Origin: Xiphophorus maculatus
Lineage: Eukaryota > Chordata > Actinopteri > Cyprinodontiformes > Poeciliidae
NCBI RefSeq assembly: GCF_002775205.1
Contig: NC_036450.1
Location: 23,276,288 to 23,340,287, forward strand
DNA: 64,000 bases
Reading direction: 5' to 3'
Under the pieces are notes generated by a model that saw only the letters and a program-made list of their open reading frames with translations, had not been told where the DNA came from and ran no database searches. This document shows positions 1 through 14,910 of this stretch, piece after piece (position 1 is the first letter of the stretch; each line of letters begins with the position of its first letter). The translations under genes were made by a program, and so were the position numbers.

Positions 1-83
1 ATCCAACTAGCTTCAGCTCCATAAACCAATGAAAGAGCAGAGATGTAATACTGCCAGTCAGTCATTTTCATGTTGATTACAGT

Positions 84-452
84 CAGGGTGCACCAATATT
101 GCAGACAACTGATAAATTGGCCCCAATTTTCTTAATTTTGATCTGCTGATTCTTGCATGTGAAGCCAGTCTTATCCACCGATCTTCTCTGCAAGCGTATA
201 AAAATAAGCCACTATCCTCTTCTGCTCCGCTTTGAAAGTTTTGTCTGTTAGCTCCGCACACCAGGCCACGTCTGCAAGTTTGTATTTAACAATGGTCATC
301 CCACTGTTGCCAACTCAGCAACTTCCATGTTGTAGTTAGTGACATTTTAGACCATAAAAATCAGTATCGGACAAAATCGGAATCGGCAGGTCAGGCTTTT
401 TGAAAATCTGTAATCTGCGATCGGCCAGAAAACTCCCAATCGGTGCACCCTG
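84..452. mobile_element. hAT-like non-autonomous DNA transposon (MITE)
   Basis: The element begins CAGGGTGCACCAAT at 84 and ends ATCGGTGCACCCTG at 452, which are near-perfect terminal inverted repeats. An internal GAATCGGCAGGTCAGGC segment recurs in reverse complement at about 36810 in a second copy. No transposase frame is present. The TIR style suits hAT superfamily MITEs, but no clean 8-bp target duplication is visible. Confidence 0.6.
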
Positions 453-589
453 AGATAAAATATGCTTCTCAAATACAACAAACTGCCCGGAAAGCGAACT
501 TCAGCGGCCGTTTGGCTGCTTTAAACAAAGTGAACTTTTTAACATGAGCAGAAAGCACACGTTGCATTAATGAACTCGTGTGTGGGTGT

Positions 590-905
590 GACAATGGAAG
601 CGGAGAGCGCGGCCAAACCCCCGGGGATTTAAGTTGATACGGCGAGAAGCAAACATAAGCATGCGCGGCTCAGGGTCAGCGCAATTAGCGCGGCGCAGCA
701 GCCGGGCGGCTCCAGGTGTGAGTCACAACCTCCCCTCTCCTACAACCCGTCCTCCCCGAGGCAGACGTGCACACGCTCATCACAGCTCATTAGCGGCGGC
801 GTCACGGCGGCGACCACCGCAGGAACTCGGAACGCACTCGACTGAACGACGGCTTTGCGGTCGCGACGTCCCTCCCGGCGACTTCTGCCCTGCTAGTTTT
901 AGCTC
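590..905. promoter_or_regulatory. CpG-rich block in tbca intron, candidate regulatory island
   Basis: A GC- and CpG-rich unique block lies within AT-rich DNA. It contains an AP-1-like GTGAGTCA, a CAATTAG homeodomain-type core and CTCATTAG. It is not the promoter of any gene visible here. The function is inferred only from composition. Confidence 0.3.
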
Positions 906-1033
906 CCAGTAACAAGTTTCCTAATGGTGGTGACAAACATTAATTTTGTATATGTTTTTAATGGAAGTCAGGAATAATGCAGTGGTTGAAATAACCCTGT
1001 TGGTGTGTGTTTTGTGTGTGTGTGTGTGCGCAG

Positions 1034-1114
1034 GAAACAGAAGCGGATCTGGCCGAATCAGAGGAGTACAAAGAAGCTAGGAAAGTACTGGACTCAGTGA
1101 AGCTTGAAGGATAA
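1034..1114 (+). CDS. tbca: Tubulin-folding cofactor A, last coding exon (partial gene)
   Basis: This is the terminal coding exon of tubulin cofactor A, a small helical chaperone that holds beta-tubulin during heterodimer assembly in the cytosol. The exon follows a TG-rich tract and a CAG acceptor at 1031-1033. It encodes 26 residues from ETEADLAESEEYKEAR to DSVKLEG and ends in TAA at 1112-1114. The ending closely matches the vertebrate TBCA C-terminus as I remember it (EEYKEAR..LDSVKLEA). The rest of the gene lies upstream of position 1. TBCA next to OTP also agrees with the human gene order. The identification rests on a short peptide plus synteny, and both point the same way. Confidence 0.92.
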   Translation, partial: ETEADLAESEEYKEARKVLDSVKLEG

Positions 1115-1830
1115 TTTCTGCCGGCTTTCTGTTCTCGCCGCTGGATTCTCGCCGGCTTAAATGTCCATTCCCTTTTCTCCAGGCCTTGTTCAGAACCACA
1201 GAGACCAACAGAATCCTCTCAAAGTTTCTTGCTCTTGATGTAATTGTTTCTGCTGTTTACTCCTAATGCCTCCCACCTCCATTTGTTCAACTCCTCCTGT
1301 GTGTAAATCCCGTAAGAACACAGTGAAATATTGTTTATGAACACCACGGAGCGAAGGGGGCTTCTCAGCGTTTTTGATTATTAAACGCTCACTTTCGGTC
1401 CATTACGTTTCGAAAGGCTTTTTTGTTTTTTTGCATTTTCTTGAGACTTTTCATGAATTTGAATGTTTTGCCTTCTCTGGGACAAGTTTCTGTCGTCTCG
1501 GATTATGTTGCTTTCTCTTGTTTAGCCCTTTTGTTTCTGAATAAATAAAAAGTACGGTGAAGAATGATCTCTAACCAATCAAAGCCCAAATATGCACTGT
1601 GAAGTTTCTCCTAGAGGTATTTTTTCAGGTATTTTTTTTTTCCAACTTTAATGTAGGTTTTCATTTCTTTTTTATTATTATTATTATTATTTTAATCCAC
1701 TTAGCTAAGCATTTGGAAGAATTTAATTGCATGTATGTTCCTGCTAACCACACTGAACTGGATTGTGTCTTGATGCCTACAATAAAGACAAGAGCACTTT
1801 GGGAAACCCTGTCAGTTACTTAAGAATGAC
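1115..1830 (+). other. tbca: tbca 3' UTR (approximate)
   Basis: Untranslated sequence follows the tbca stop codon. Two AATAAA signals are visible, at 1540-1545 and 1781-1786, so a short and a longer 3' UTR are possible. The true cleavage site cannot be read from sequence alone. Confidence 0.5.
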
Positions 1831-3848
1831 AAAACGTCCCCTGCTTCTCTCCCATCTATTATTCAAATGGCCTTAAAAATAACGACACCTTACATTACCG
1901 CTGAGTGAGTCCTTCCTAAATAGTCATACTAATAACTGAGCTCAATTGCCGGACAAATTAAGGTTACATTTGACTTGATCCTTATTTTTGCAGATTTCGA
2001 TAATTATCGGGATCACCCCCAAAGTCTCATTACCGCCCTAATGAGGCGGCGCCTCTCCGTGACATCCAGCCCGCTCCGTCTCGTTAAGGAAATCGCTCTT
2101 CAATGCTGATTATTTTATTTGGAGGTATAATTATATTTCTTTCGGATAACTCACGGCCTAATCGGGAGTCCGTGCAGGAGGGCAGCGGCGCTAATTGAGG
2201 CATGAGATGCGGCCGGCGGGGCGCTCCACCTGCGGTTGGCGTGACCCAGAAGGGACCGCGGGCAAGGCGGATTGGAAACACGTGGGCTGGAGGTCCCGGT
2301 TGGTGGGGAGGCAGCAGCTGGGGGAACATATTATGAGATCCAGCTTTCAGGTTTCTTGGTAACAGGCCAATTTAGGCTAACGGAACCAAACTTTGATCCG
2401 GTCACTTATCATGGACAGCTCGCATTGATGAACTGAGAGCCAGAGTTGGCAAAAATGCTATAAGTGAATGGAGCAGCCACCATGAAACCACAATAGAACC
2501 ATAGGATGACTGTAAAAAGTGTTACGAAATGTATTAAAATATTTAAAACTTAAAGTCAAAATGACATTCTGGTCAACTACGATTATCGATGTAAACACCG
2601 TAAGAAGTTACGTTTTTTTATATTTATTTTAAAAACATTGCGTAATTAACCATGTTTTAAAAATTATAATGATCATCAGTTTTTTTAAAGTTATTCCTTA
2701 CTATTCTGAGCATTAATAGAGATTTCCAATGTAATTATTAACTAATCGGAGTGTTCACTGAATTAGGCCATATGTCCTCTCAATAATAGGATATACTGTT
2801 CATTTATCAGCCTGTGCTTCCAGCACTCCACCGCCAGAGGAAATTGTAAGCTTAAGAATTAAACTTAAGCTAAAAAACAACACTCTTTGAATTTGATCAA
2901 TTCATCCAAATATTTAATAATTTAATTACCCAAATTAAGTTCTAACTATTCAGTTTAATTTGGACTTAATGTTCAGACACAGCTGGGGAAATCTGTCGTG
3001 CGGAGAGAAAAAAGAACAATGAAGAGTTTCTGAGCAAAAATCATTTTCTTTTTATCAATCCAGAATCATCTGTCCAATTTACATTTCTAAGGATAAAGTT
3101 TCAAACAGTTGTACATAAACTCTGTCATAAGCAAAGCCCTGTAGCTTCCTCCTTGGCTATGGCGCCATGAAGTGAGTGACCACCATGTTAAAAAGAAACA
3201 ACATATAAAAACCGGCTTGTTATTTAAGCACAAGACTTTACTAAAATTGTGCTTTTTATGTTTTTTTTTCTATGAAAGCCCAACTGTGACATTTTATGCG
3301 ATAGTATCTTAAAATTATGAGCTAGCTTGGAAACGAGGCTCACGCTAATACGGAACTTGCTAGCAAGGGAAGCTTTTTAAATGAGGCAAATAGCAAAGCT
3401 ACACTGGTTGTCATGGAAAAAACCTTAAATTCTACCATTTTGAAGAAGCATTTCCGCCACTGGTGGGGAAAAAGAGCCTTTTATCTCGTAATTATGAGGT
3501 AAAAAGCTTCGCTGTTTCACATTAGCATCAGCCCCTAGCGCTGTTTCCAAACTTGCTCCAGTCATTTCCTATACAACATTTCTATTTACTTCTTGAATTA
3601 ATTTACAGTCCAACCCATAACCAATCAGCCTTGCTATCCTCTGCTGGGTATGTTACGCAACGAATAAAAACACCAGTAAATCTTGAGTTAAAGTCTAATA
3701 TTGTTGATGTAGGATCATTTATTACCAACATGTAGTTAGGGTTGAACTATTATTGAACAATTAATTTACAAACTAGTACGCTTGACTACATTTTTTAAAC
3801 TTTTAAAAGCGCATTTGACCAGTTTTAACTAAATACTATATATATATA
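1830..3848. other. tbca-otp intergenic DNA, first part
   Basis: Gene-free sequence. The segment at 1985-2335 is GC-richer and dense in homeodomain-type sites and is listed separately. The remainder is AT-rich unique sequence in which I see no gene, RNA or recognisable repeat. Confidence 0.6.
1985..2335. promoter_or_regulatory. Candidate conserved non-coding element upstream of otp
   Basis: A non-repetitive block has several TAAT cores (TAATTATC, CTAATGAG, CTAATTGAG), a GATAATTATCGGGATC palindrome-like motif and a CpG-rich 3' half. Such blocks commonly flank developmental homeobox genes. It sits about 7.5 kb upstream of the otp start. Conservation could not be tested, so this is a composition-based guess. 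Confidence 0.35.
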
Positions 3849-4241
3849 CAGTACAGACCAAAAGTTTGGACACACCTTTCTAATTCAATGGGTTTTCTTT
3901 ATTTTCATGACTATTTATAAGGCAAGAAATCCCACTTATTAACCTGACAGGGCAGGTTGACCTATGAAGTGAAAACCATTTCAGGTGACGACCTCTTGAA
4001 GCTCATCAAGAAAATGCAGAGTGTGTGCAAAGCAGTAATCACAGCAAAAGGTTGCTACTTTGAAGAAACTAGAATATAAGGGCTATTTTCAGTTGTTTTA
4101 CACTTTTTTGTTTAGTGCATATTTCCACATGTGTTATTCATAGTTTTGATGCCTTCAGTGTGAATCTACAATGTCAATAGTCATGAAAATAAAGGAAACT
4201 CATTGAATTAAAAGGTGTGTCCAAACTTTTGGTCTCTACTG
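3849..4241 (+). mobile_element. Tc1/mariner relic with transposase C-terminal remnant
   Basis: A 393-bp element is bounded by inverted repeats. The left end reads CAGTACAGACCAAAAGTTTG and the right end is its near-complement ending in CTACTG, both flanked by TA as expected for Tc1 insertion. The interior keeps the last part of a transposase frame from about 3963 to the TAA at 4077-4079 (includes DDLLKLIKKMQSVCKAVI). This resembles the C-terminus of fish Tc1 transposases. The catalytic DDE region is deleted, so the copy cannot move on its own. Confidence 0.85.
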
Positions 4242-4281
4242 TATATATATATATACGTGAATATATATATATATATATAAT
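4242..4281. repeat. (TA)n microsatellite at Tc1 target
   Basis: Alternating TA dinucleotides flank the Tc1 relic on its right. A shorter TA run lies on its left at about 3838-3848. Tc1 elements target TA, so the repeat was probably the landing site. Confidence 0.8.
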
Positions 4282-4635
4282 GTGGAGCCAGTAGAGTTGT
4301 TGATGTCTCACACAAGACGGGAGACCTTTACCACTGAACCTAAAAGCCTGCAGCCGTACATTTCCGTCACTTTACCACAACAGAGGTTGTCCCATTTTCC
4401 GCCTTTAAGTCTGTCAGTGTCAAACTTTTCCCGCATCAGCTCGGAGCAGCGCCCTGTGGCAGCAGCTCTCCTCCTCCTCCTCGCCACGGTAACTTCATTC
4501 CTCCTATAATCCCCCAGACTGTCACCAAATCAGCTGCATGAAACAAGAATCTCATTTGTTGAACTGGGAGCACGGTGCACATGGAAGATCGATTGTTTTT
4601 CTCCTCAGAAATCTCTAATTGAGTGAATACGGACT

Positions 4636-4638
<3 letters not shown>

Positions 4639-4714
<76 letters not shown>

Positions 4715-4720
4715 GAGAGA

Positions 4721-4783
<63 letters not shown>
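4639..4783. repeat. (GA)n microsatellite
   Basis: A nearly pure GA repeat of about 145 bp with a few GGG or CAG interruptions. The Ser/Leu- and Arg/Glu-rich open frames across it come from the repeat and are not genes. Confidence 0.98.
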
Positions 4784-4786
<3 letters not shown>

Positions 4787-4787
4787 C

Positions 4788-4855
4788 AGGAACTGCACCA
4801 GCTCTGGTCTGTGTAACCAGAAGGTTCTGGGTTCTAGCCCGGCCAAAGACAAAAA
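4788..4855 (+). mobile_element. SINE-like fragment, tRNA-derived
   Basis: The stretch AAGGTTCTGGGTTCTAGCCC resembles the B-box half of the common fish tRNA-derived SINE head, next to the GA repeat. The A-box half is not convincing. This is a short, uncertain relic. Confidence 0.35.
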
Positions 4856-5600
4856 GAAAGGCTTGGTGATGGTGTTCGACTCATCGGCTGCTGTTTTAGA
4901 TTGCACTTTCTTTATTTGGGTGAAAATAAAATGTACTTTTATCTTCATTCTCGGCCTTTGTGTTGTCCAGCAGAAAACTGTATGACTAATGTGTTATGTA
5001 TCATGCATTATGATGAAGGATGTCACACTGGTAAGCACCGAGAACTGTCATAAGATTTTCAATTAATAAAGTTTGTACTGATCCAACAATTGACGTTCCA
5101 GCTAGTTGATAGAAGTGATACGGCTCTCTGCCTAGGGTGGCATCTTGTCAAAGGATGGCACAAGCCCTCAACCATTAAAAAAATTGTAATTAATAATAAA
5201 CAAAAGTGATCTGTCAGAAAATAAGGCAGCAGGTATTTAAAAACACAGTTTGATGGTGATGAGAGAACAAAAAAAAAACAAAACCGTTTTTTTCATATTT
5301 TTGTCTTATTTCGAATGGCCTTAGATTGAGAGGAAGCTTGAAAATTGCAGTAAAGGCAGGTTACACTACAATATTTCAAAACTAACTTATTTGCAATACA
5401 ACTGAGCTACTTGTGAAAAGAATAAATGAAACTCTTAGGTAAAAATAAATACAAAGGAAATTCCTCCCACAAATCTAATTTCGAGACGTTTTCAAATTTG
5501 CTTGGAATTCCTCTTATTTACCCGAGTGGATTTTATTTAAATAATTTCCACTCAGATCTTTCTTTTAAATGTTACCATATGTAGACGGGTTTTAAAAATA
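4856..5600. other. Intergenic DNA without recognised features
   Basis: AT-rich unique sequence. I see no gene, RNA or clear repeat. Confidence 0.6.
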
Positions 5601-5603
5601 CAC

Positions 5604-5679
<76 letters not shown>

Positions 5680-5680
5680 T
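5601..5680. repeat. (TA)n microsatellite
   Basis: An imperfect run of alternating TA with CA and GTA interruptions. Confidence 0.97.
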
Positions 5681-5903
5681 ATTTATTGGTTAAGATCCAA
5701 CAGGTTGTGTTAGCAGTGTAAAAGTCTCCCCTCGTCTCCAGAAAGCCTAAAACGACCCAAACGTCCCACAGAGACGCATCGCGTTGACTTCGTCAAGACG
5801 AGGATTGTTTGTTTGTCCGATAATATTAGAGAAAATGTGACATCGCGAAGGTCCACGATTCCTTCCTTAATTACAACCTTCATCAAGCTGCCGTTCGAAA
5901 GTA

Positions 5904-5904
5904 A

Positions 5905-5975
<71 letters not shown>
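5904..5975. repeat. (ATT)n microsatellite
   Basis: A pure trinucleotide run of about 24 units. Poly-Leu and poly-Asn open frames over it come from the repeat. Confidence 0.98.
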
Positions 5976-6860
5976 GTTTGTCCCGCAGACGCATCTTCAT
6001 TCCTCACATCATGATCCGCTCTCTGGTTGTCCGGGTTAAATATGACCCGAGTCACTCACAGCTATAAAAGCGCGGCGCAAAGTGTGTGGCGTCGTAAAAC
6101 CAAGCGCGCAATCCATCATCGCGCAACGCGAAGGATCTAAATTACCCTCGTGTTGCAAGGTGCGTCAGGAGACGTGTGCACAGGTATCGCTGTTAGGATG
6201 GGGGGGAAAAAACAACAACAAAAACTTGGGCGGTTATATTTGCGCATAATCCGTTCCTTTGCCTGTATAAATATAGCAGAAGGCGCACGATGTCGTCCTC
6301 GCAAACCAGACTGGAAATAACAGGATACAAGAAGACCGAACAAACAAACAAACAAAAAAGACAAATTCGCTGCTTTTTCTCTTGCTCCCTTATATATAAA
6401 AGACGCAGGAATGAGCGCAAATGCGTTTTAAATAGCGTCCATCCTTCCGTGTAGCGCCACCAGATTGCAGACAAATCAAAGATGAGCAGCAGCAGCAGCA
6501 GCAGCAGCAACCGGAGCCTGGACGGATGGAGGAAGAAAAGAACCCCGGGCTTCACGCTCGGACGCCTCCATTGTGGCGCATAATAAATATATAAATAAAT
6601 AAATCTGCTCTTTCATAACAAAAAAAAAAAAAAACAAAAAAAAAAGAAGAAAGAAAGCTCCCGACATCATGTCTTCAACATGTCTGACTTTCTTTTTGTC
6701 CACATCTATGATATGCGTTTGCATAAAAAAACAGAAAACAAATGCACTGGGTTTATTAAATTCATAGCATAAAATAAGTTTGTTTTTGCTTTTTTTTTTT
6801 GTGCACGTAAAACGAGTCAATTTGAACAGATTGTTAAACGGGACTGAATGGGGACAGAAT
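5976..6860. other. otp upstream intergenic DNA with CpG-richer patch
   Basis: The part at 6000-6190 is CpG-richer. It has a TATAAAAG box at about 6063 followed by GC-rich sequence, which could be a minor promoter. No coding exon was found downstream of it. (AGC)n at about 6484-6509 and A-rich runs at about 6620-6650 are simple repeats. Confidence 0.4.
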
Positions 6861-6866
6861 TTGTGC

Positions 6867-6883
6867 TGACGTCAGATGCAAAT
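6867..6883. promoter_or_regulatory. CRE plus octamer motif pair
   Basis: A full palindromic cAMP response element TGACGTCA at 6867-6874 is followed at once by the POU octamer ATGCAAAT at 6876-6883. Further AT-rich homeodomain-like sites follow at about 6890-6915. It lies about 2.8 kb upstream of the otp start. CREB-type and POU factors act in hypothalamic neurons, so an otp enhancer role is plausible but unproven. Confidence 0.4.
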
Positions 6884-6929
6884 TTGTCCATCAATTACGT
6901 TGGTCATAACAATCGATCTGAAAAACACT

Positions 6930-8265
6930 TTTAAATCGTCATCAAGGCTGACCGAAGTACTGTACAATAATAATAAAATAAGAGAGAGTGTGATCATTTT
7001 GGTGAAAAAAGCAAAAATGTTGACTTTTTAAAATTGTTTTTATTTCATTTTTTTTTAAGTTTCAGCACTAATTGCTTAAGCGGACAGTGAAATGGGAGAT
7101 ACGTCCAGTTAGGAGGGGTCCACCTGCACTGAAAAAACAATCTGTCAGAATTGAATCAATGAAATTAGGAGCTGTTTTGATTCACATTTCTGAGTAATAA
7201 TGACATACGTTAGGTTTAAGAGTTAAATGCCACAACGGACAACACCACACATTTTCTAAAGTGTCATAACTCAAGTTTACGTGAAATATTCTCATGGTTT
7301 TGCTCATCCGGTTTGTCATTCAATCGATAAAATGAAATCATAAATCAGAATTGGTTTGTGATGACGGCAGGAAACAACTGAAATAGCGATGATGTGTCTC
7401 CTTGACAACATTGGCAACAGTTCCTTCAGAGCTAAAAAGCGCCACTTGCTAGCAAATTTGATGTGAGCGTTAACGCTGTCTCTAGCCAAAGATGGACACA
7501 GACTTTCATTTTTGAAACTTTTTAACTTGAATAACTTTTTTTTTAACATCAGTTCATATTTACAACACATATCGGCTTTACTTATTTCTCTGCTGGACAG
7601 CACACAATACCAACTACAAGTGGCTCTCTGTCTTCTTTAGTTAAATTTTCTTCAATATGTATCGCTGAGGTTTGTTCCCACAGTTGATAAGATAACGCAA
7701 TAACAAATTTTAAATTTTATTGGGTATTATCACATCCCCTTCAAAATTCGGTTTTACAGTGTAGCCAGGTCCAGTGCTGGAGCAGCAGAAAACTTGTCTT
7801 GGCTCAACTGACAAACACAATTCCTTTACATATTACACCAAATAACGCTTAGAAATTTCTTTATTTTATTTTATTTTATTTTATTTTTATCTTTATTTGA
7901 TAAAACATTGTGAGTTTGGCATCAATAATATTACAGGAAGCCCACTTGATTGGTCTCCATGAGTCATTTTGTGTCCATCACAGTGGGATAGTGCAGAACA
8001 TTTGAATCATATGTGCAGTTTCTATCTTTCGTATAAATGAAATTGAATTTTAGAGACTATTAAATATCTATTTTTTTTTTTAAAATTAAGCTTTTTTTCT
8101 GAAAAAGAATTTGTTTTCAAAAGTAAGACATAAACGTCTTTATTAAAATTTGACTGGCGTTATTGACTAAGACAACAAATATTCTCATTCACGTGCGACT
8201 CCATGATGTCCATCAGGTAAATGTTAAGGCTGTAAGGCATTGGGCGAGAGGAAGAGTACACCTTG
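6930..8265. other. otp upstream intergenic DNA, no features
   Basis: AT-rich unique sequence with a short TTTTA pentanucleotide run at about 7860-7890. I see nothing gene-like. Confidence 0.6.
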
Positions 8266-8580
<315 letters not shown>

Positions 8581-9139
8581 ACCTGTGGATGTAAAAGTCT
8601 GTCTTGGCAGTAGGCCGTAAGTCTGCATGCAGCTATAGCTTTCTGTTTTTTAGCGACAGCGCTAATGCTAATGTTAGCCTTAACACTAGCGCTTAATTTC
8701 ATTGTATTTTTCATCTAATTTTTGTTTAAAATTAGACTCATTTAGTTCTGTGTCAATTTCTTTCGTTCCTACTTAGAAATTTTTTATTCAAATCTAACTT
8801 AAGGTGTAAAATGTTACCCCAATTTTATGAGCTAAATTGTGAAGTTTGTTTTGTTAGTGCTCTGTGAATCAGCGTACAGGTGCAGGGAACTAACTGCAGT
8901 TAAATTGTAATAAAAATGTTTTGGTGGGATTTGTTTGCGATCCAGCTTTAGCATTTCTAGCCACAGGGCTAATGCTAATGCTAACACTAACATCTAAAAC
9001 AAAATCGTGTCAATTCAACCTCACGGAACTACAAATGTTCTTCGGGTTAAACTCATGTTTTTGTTGACTACATGAGGCGAACACGTGGCTCTGTCCTTCC
9101 AGTGAATGAATCCAAACCTTGTTCCGGTGGCCCCACAAC

Positions 9140-9715
9140 AACAACAACAAAAAAAAAACAAGCGACATCACGCGCAATTAAACAAATGTTGCTGTGGCCC
9201 AACATTCCTCAAACGGGTCGAACCTCGACTTTCAGATATTAAATCAGGTTATTTTATTGGCTGTAATTTGGAGGCGAAATCAAAGCCAATTACAGGAATG
9301 AGGAGGAATGAACTTGTGAGAAGCGAGAGGATGGAGGAGGAGGAGGAGGAGGAGGAGGATGGAGGAAGGTGGTGTTGGAGTGGAGTGGAGTGGAGTGGAG
9401 TGGGGGGGCAGTCGGGGTCTGGCGCTAAAGCTGACATGCTTTGGGCTTCGGCTCTGATTGGTTCTCGTTTGGAGGAGCTCATGGGTTCATTCCGCCGCTA
9501 AGCGCCTCCCCGTTCCTCTAAACTACATTATAATGCAACGAACCTCCCTTTTAACCACAAACCGAATTTGCTTTCATTTAGGCTATATATTTTTTCTTAA
9601 ATAGGTTAAAGTCATAGAGATTTTTTTTTTGTTTTTATTTTATTTTTTTATTTATTTATTTATTTATTTTTTTTTTCGTGTGTGGGAATAGCATTTCGCC
9701 CTGGAGCGGTGCGCA
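9140..9715 (+). promoter_or_regulatory. otp: otp proximal promoter and 5' UTR region
   Basis: The sequence immediately upstream of the otp start contains a GATTGG (inverted CCAAT) box at about 9456-9461. Paired homeodomain-like sites (GCAATTAA, CAATTACAGG) lie at 9175-9300. A TATATA stretch lies near 9582. T-rich runs at 9620-9680 precede the ATG. The transcription start cannot be fixed from sequence, so the extent is approximate. Confidence 0.45.
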
Positions 9716-13985
<4,270 letters not shown>

Positions 13986-14910
13986 TGCCGAAGAGATTTT
14001 TCTTTCTGCATTTAGGTCTCTTGCATTCAAAACAACAAAGAAAACAACAACAACAACAACAACAAAACAAAACCAGGATACTTGTGAATCTGCAGGCACC
14101 TGACTCTTTTTTTCCCCCCTCCACAAATATGAGGAGAAGAGACTCTCTCCATCAGGCCTGCTGGCCTCTTATCAACCACAGGGCTGGTTCCGGTCAAAGC
14201 TATAAGTTATTATTTCGCATGTGGCCTCTCTGTCTATTTATTTGTCTATTTAAATTAACTTATTGGTTCGCTCGGTATTTATTTGGTTCTCGGTGACACT
14301 CGTGTCTGTTTCTGAGGACGCACATTCTGGAGACGCTTCAGAGCACAGCAAGGTTGCAGATTTCCACTTTTCCTCCTGCCGCCAAAGGGCCAAAGGGTTT
14401 CACACTGGAAGTGCCAAAGCAAAAAAAGTAAAAAAATAAAATAATAAAAATAAATAAATAAATAATAAAATACATAATAAAAATGTGCTTGGAGGTGTCA
14501 AAGACTGGCAACTGAAATTCGTCGCCTACCATCGGAGAGAGAAAGACGATCTCAATCTAACAGGAATCAGGACAATCTGGATGATGACTTGACTGCATGT
14601 GCTGTCAAAAGCAAAATATGGTGATGATAACAATAATGATGAGTAAAGAAAATACAACAAAAAAAAGGGGGATACTCTAAAGTAAGACATGGAAGCTGAT
14701 TTAACTGTAACCTGTTCTATAGGATGTTTTTGTGTAGCGGAAAACACTCTTGTTCCCATTTGGTCGGTTTGTGATAACCTTCTGTTTCCAGAACTCTGTC
14801 TGTGCTTATGATCAAAATATGCCTTTCTTAAATGTTGGAACCATTTTTGTTTCATGGACATGTTTCTATCAATTCAGTGTAAAATGAGCCAATAAAAACC
14901 ATTTTCAGTA
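13986..14910 (+). other. otp: otp 3' UTR (approximate)
   Basis: Untranslated sequence after the TAG at 13983-13985, with a CAA-rich run and AT-rich parts. A canonical AATAAA at 14891-14896 suggests cleavage near 14910, giving a UTR of about 0.9 kb. Open frames across it have no recognisable domains. Confidence 0.6.

Larger units (their letters stand above)
1..1033 (+). other. tbca: Last intron of tbca (3' part)
   Basis: Non-coding sequence before the final tbca exon. It contains a hAT-like MITE at 84-452 and a CpG-rich block at about 590-905. It ends in a TG-rich tract instead of a classical polypyrimidine tract before the acceptor at 1033. I see no exon in it. The 92-residue open frame at 634-912 has no recognisable domain and is probably a by-product of GC-rich sequence. 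Confidence 0.7.

Noticed and set aside
4436..4948. 170-residue Ser/Leu-rich open frame and Arg/Glu frames on the other strand
   Set aside because: They are translations of a (GA)n microsatellite with no conserved flanks or domain.
6000..6200. Promoter of an unannotated gene with a TATAAAAG box
   Set aside because: No downstream exon, open frame or splice structure supports a gene. It is kept only as a note in the intergenic entry.
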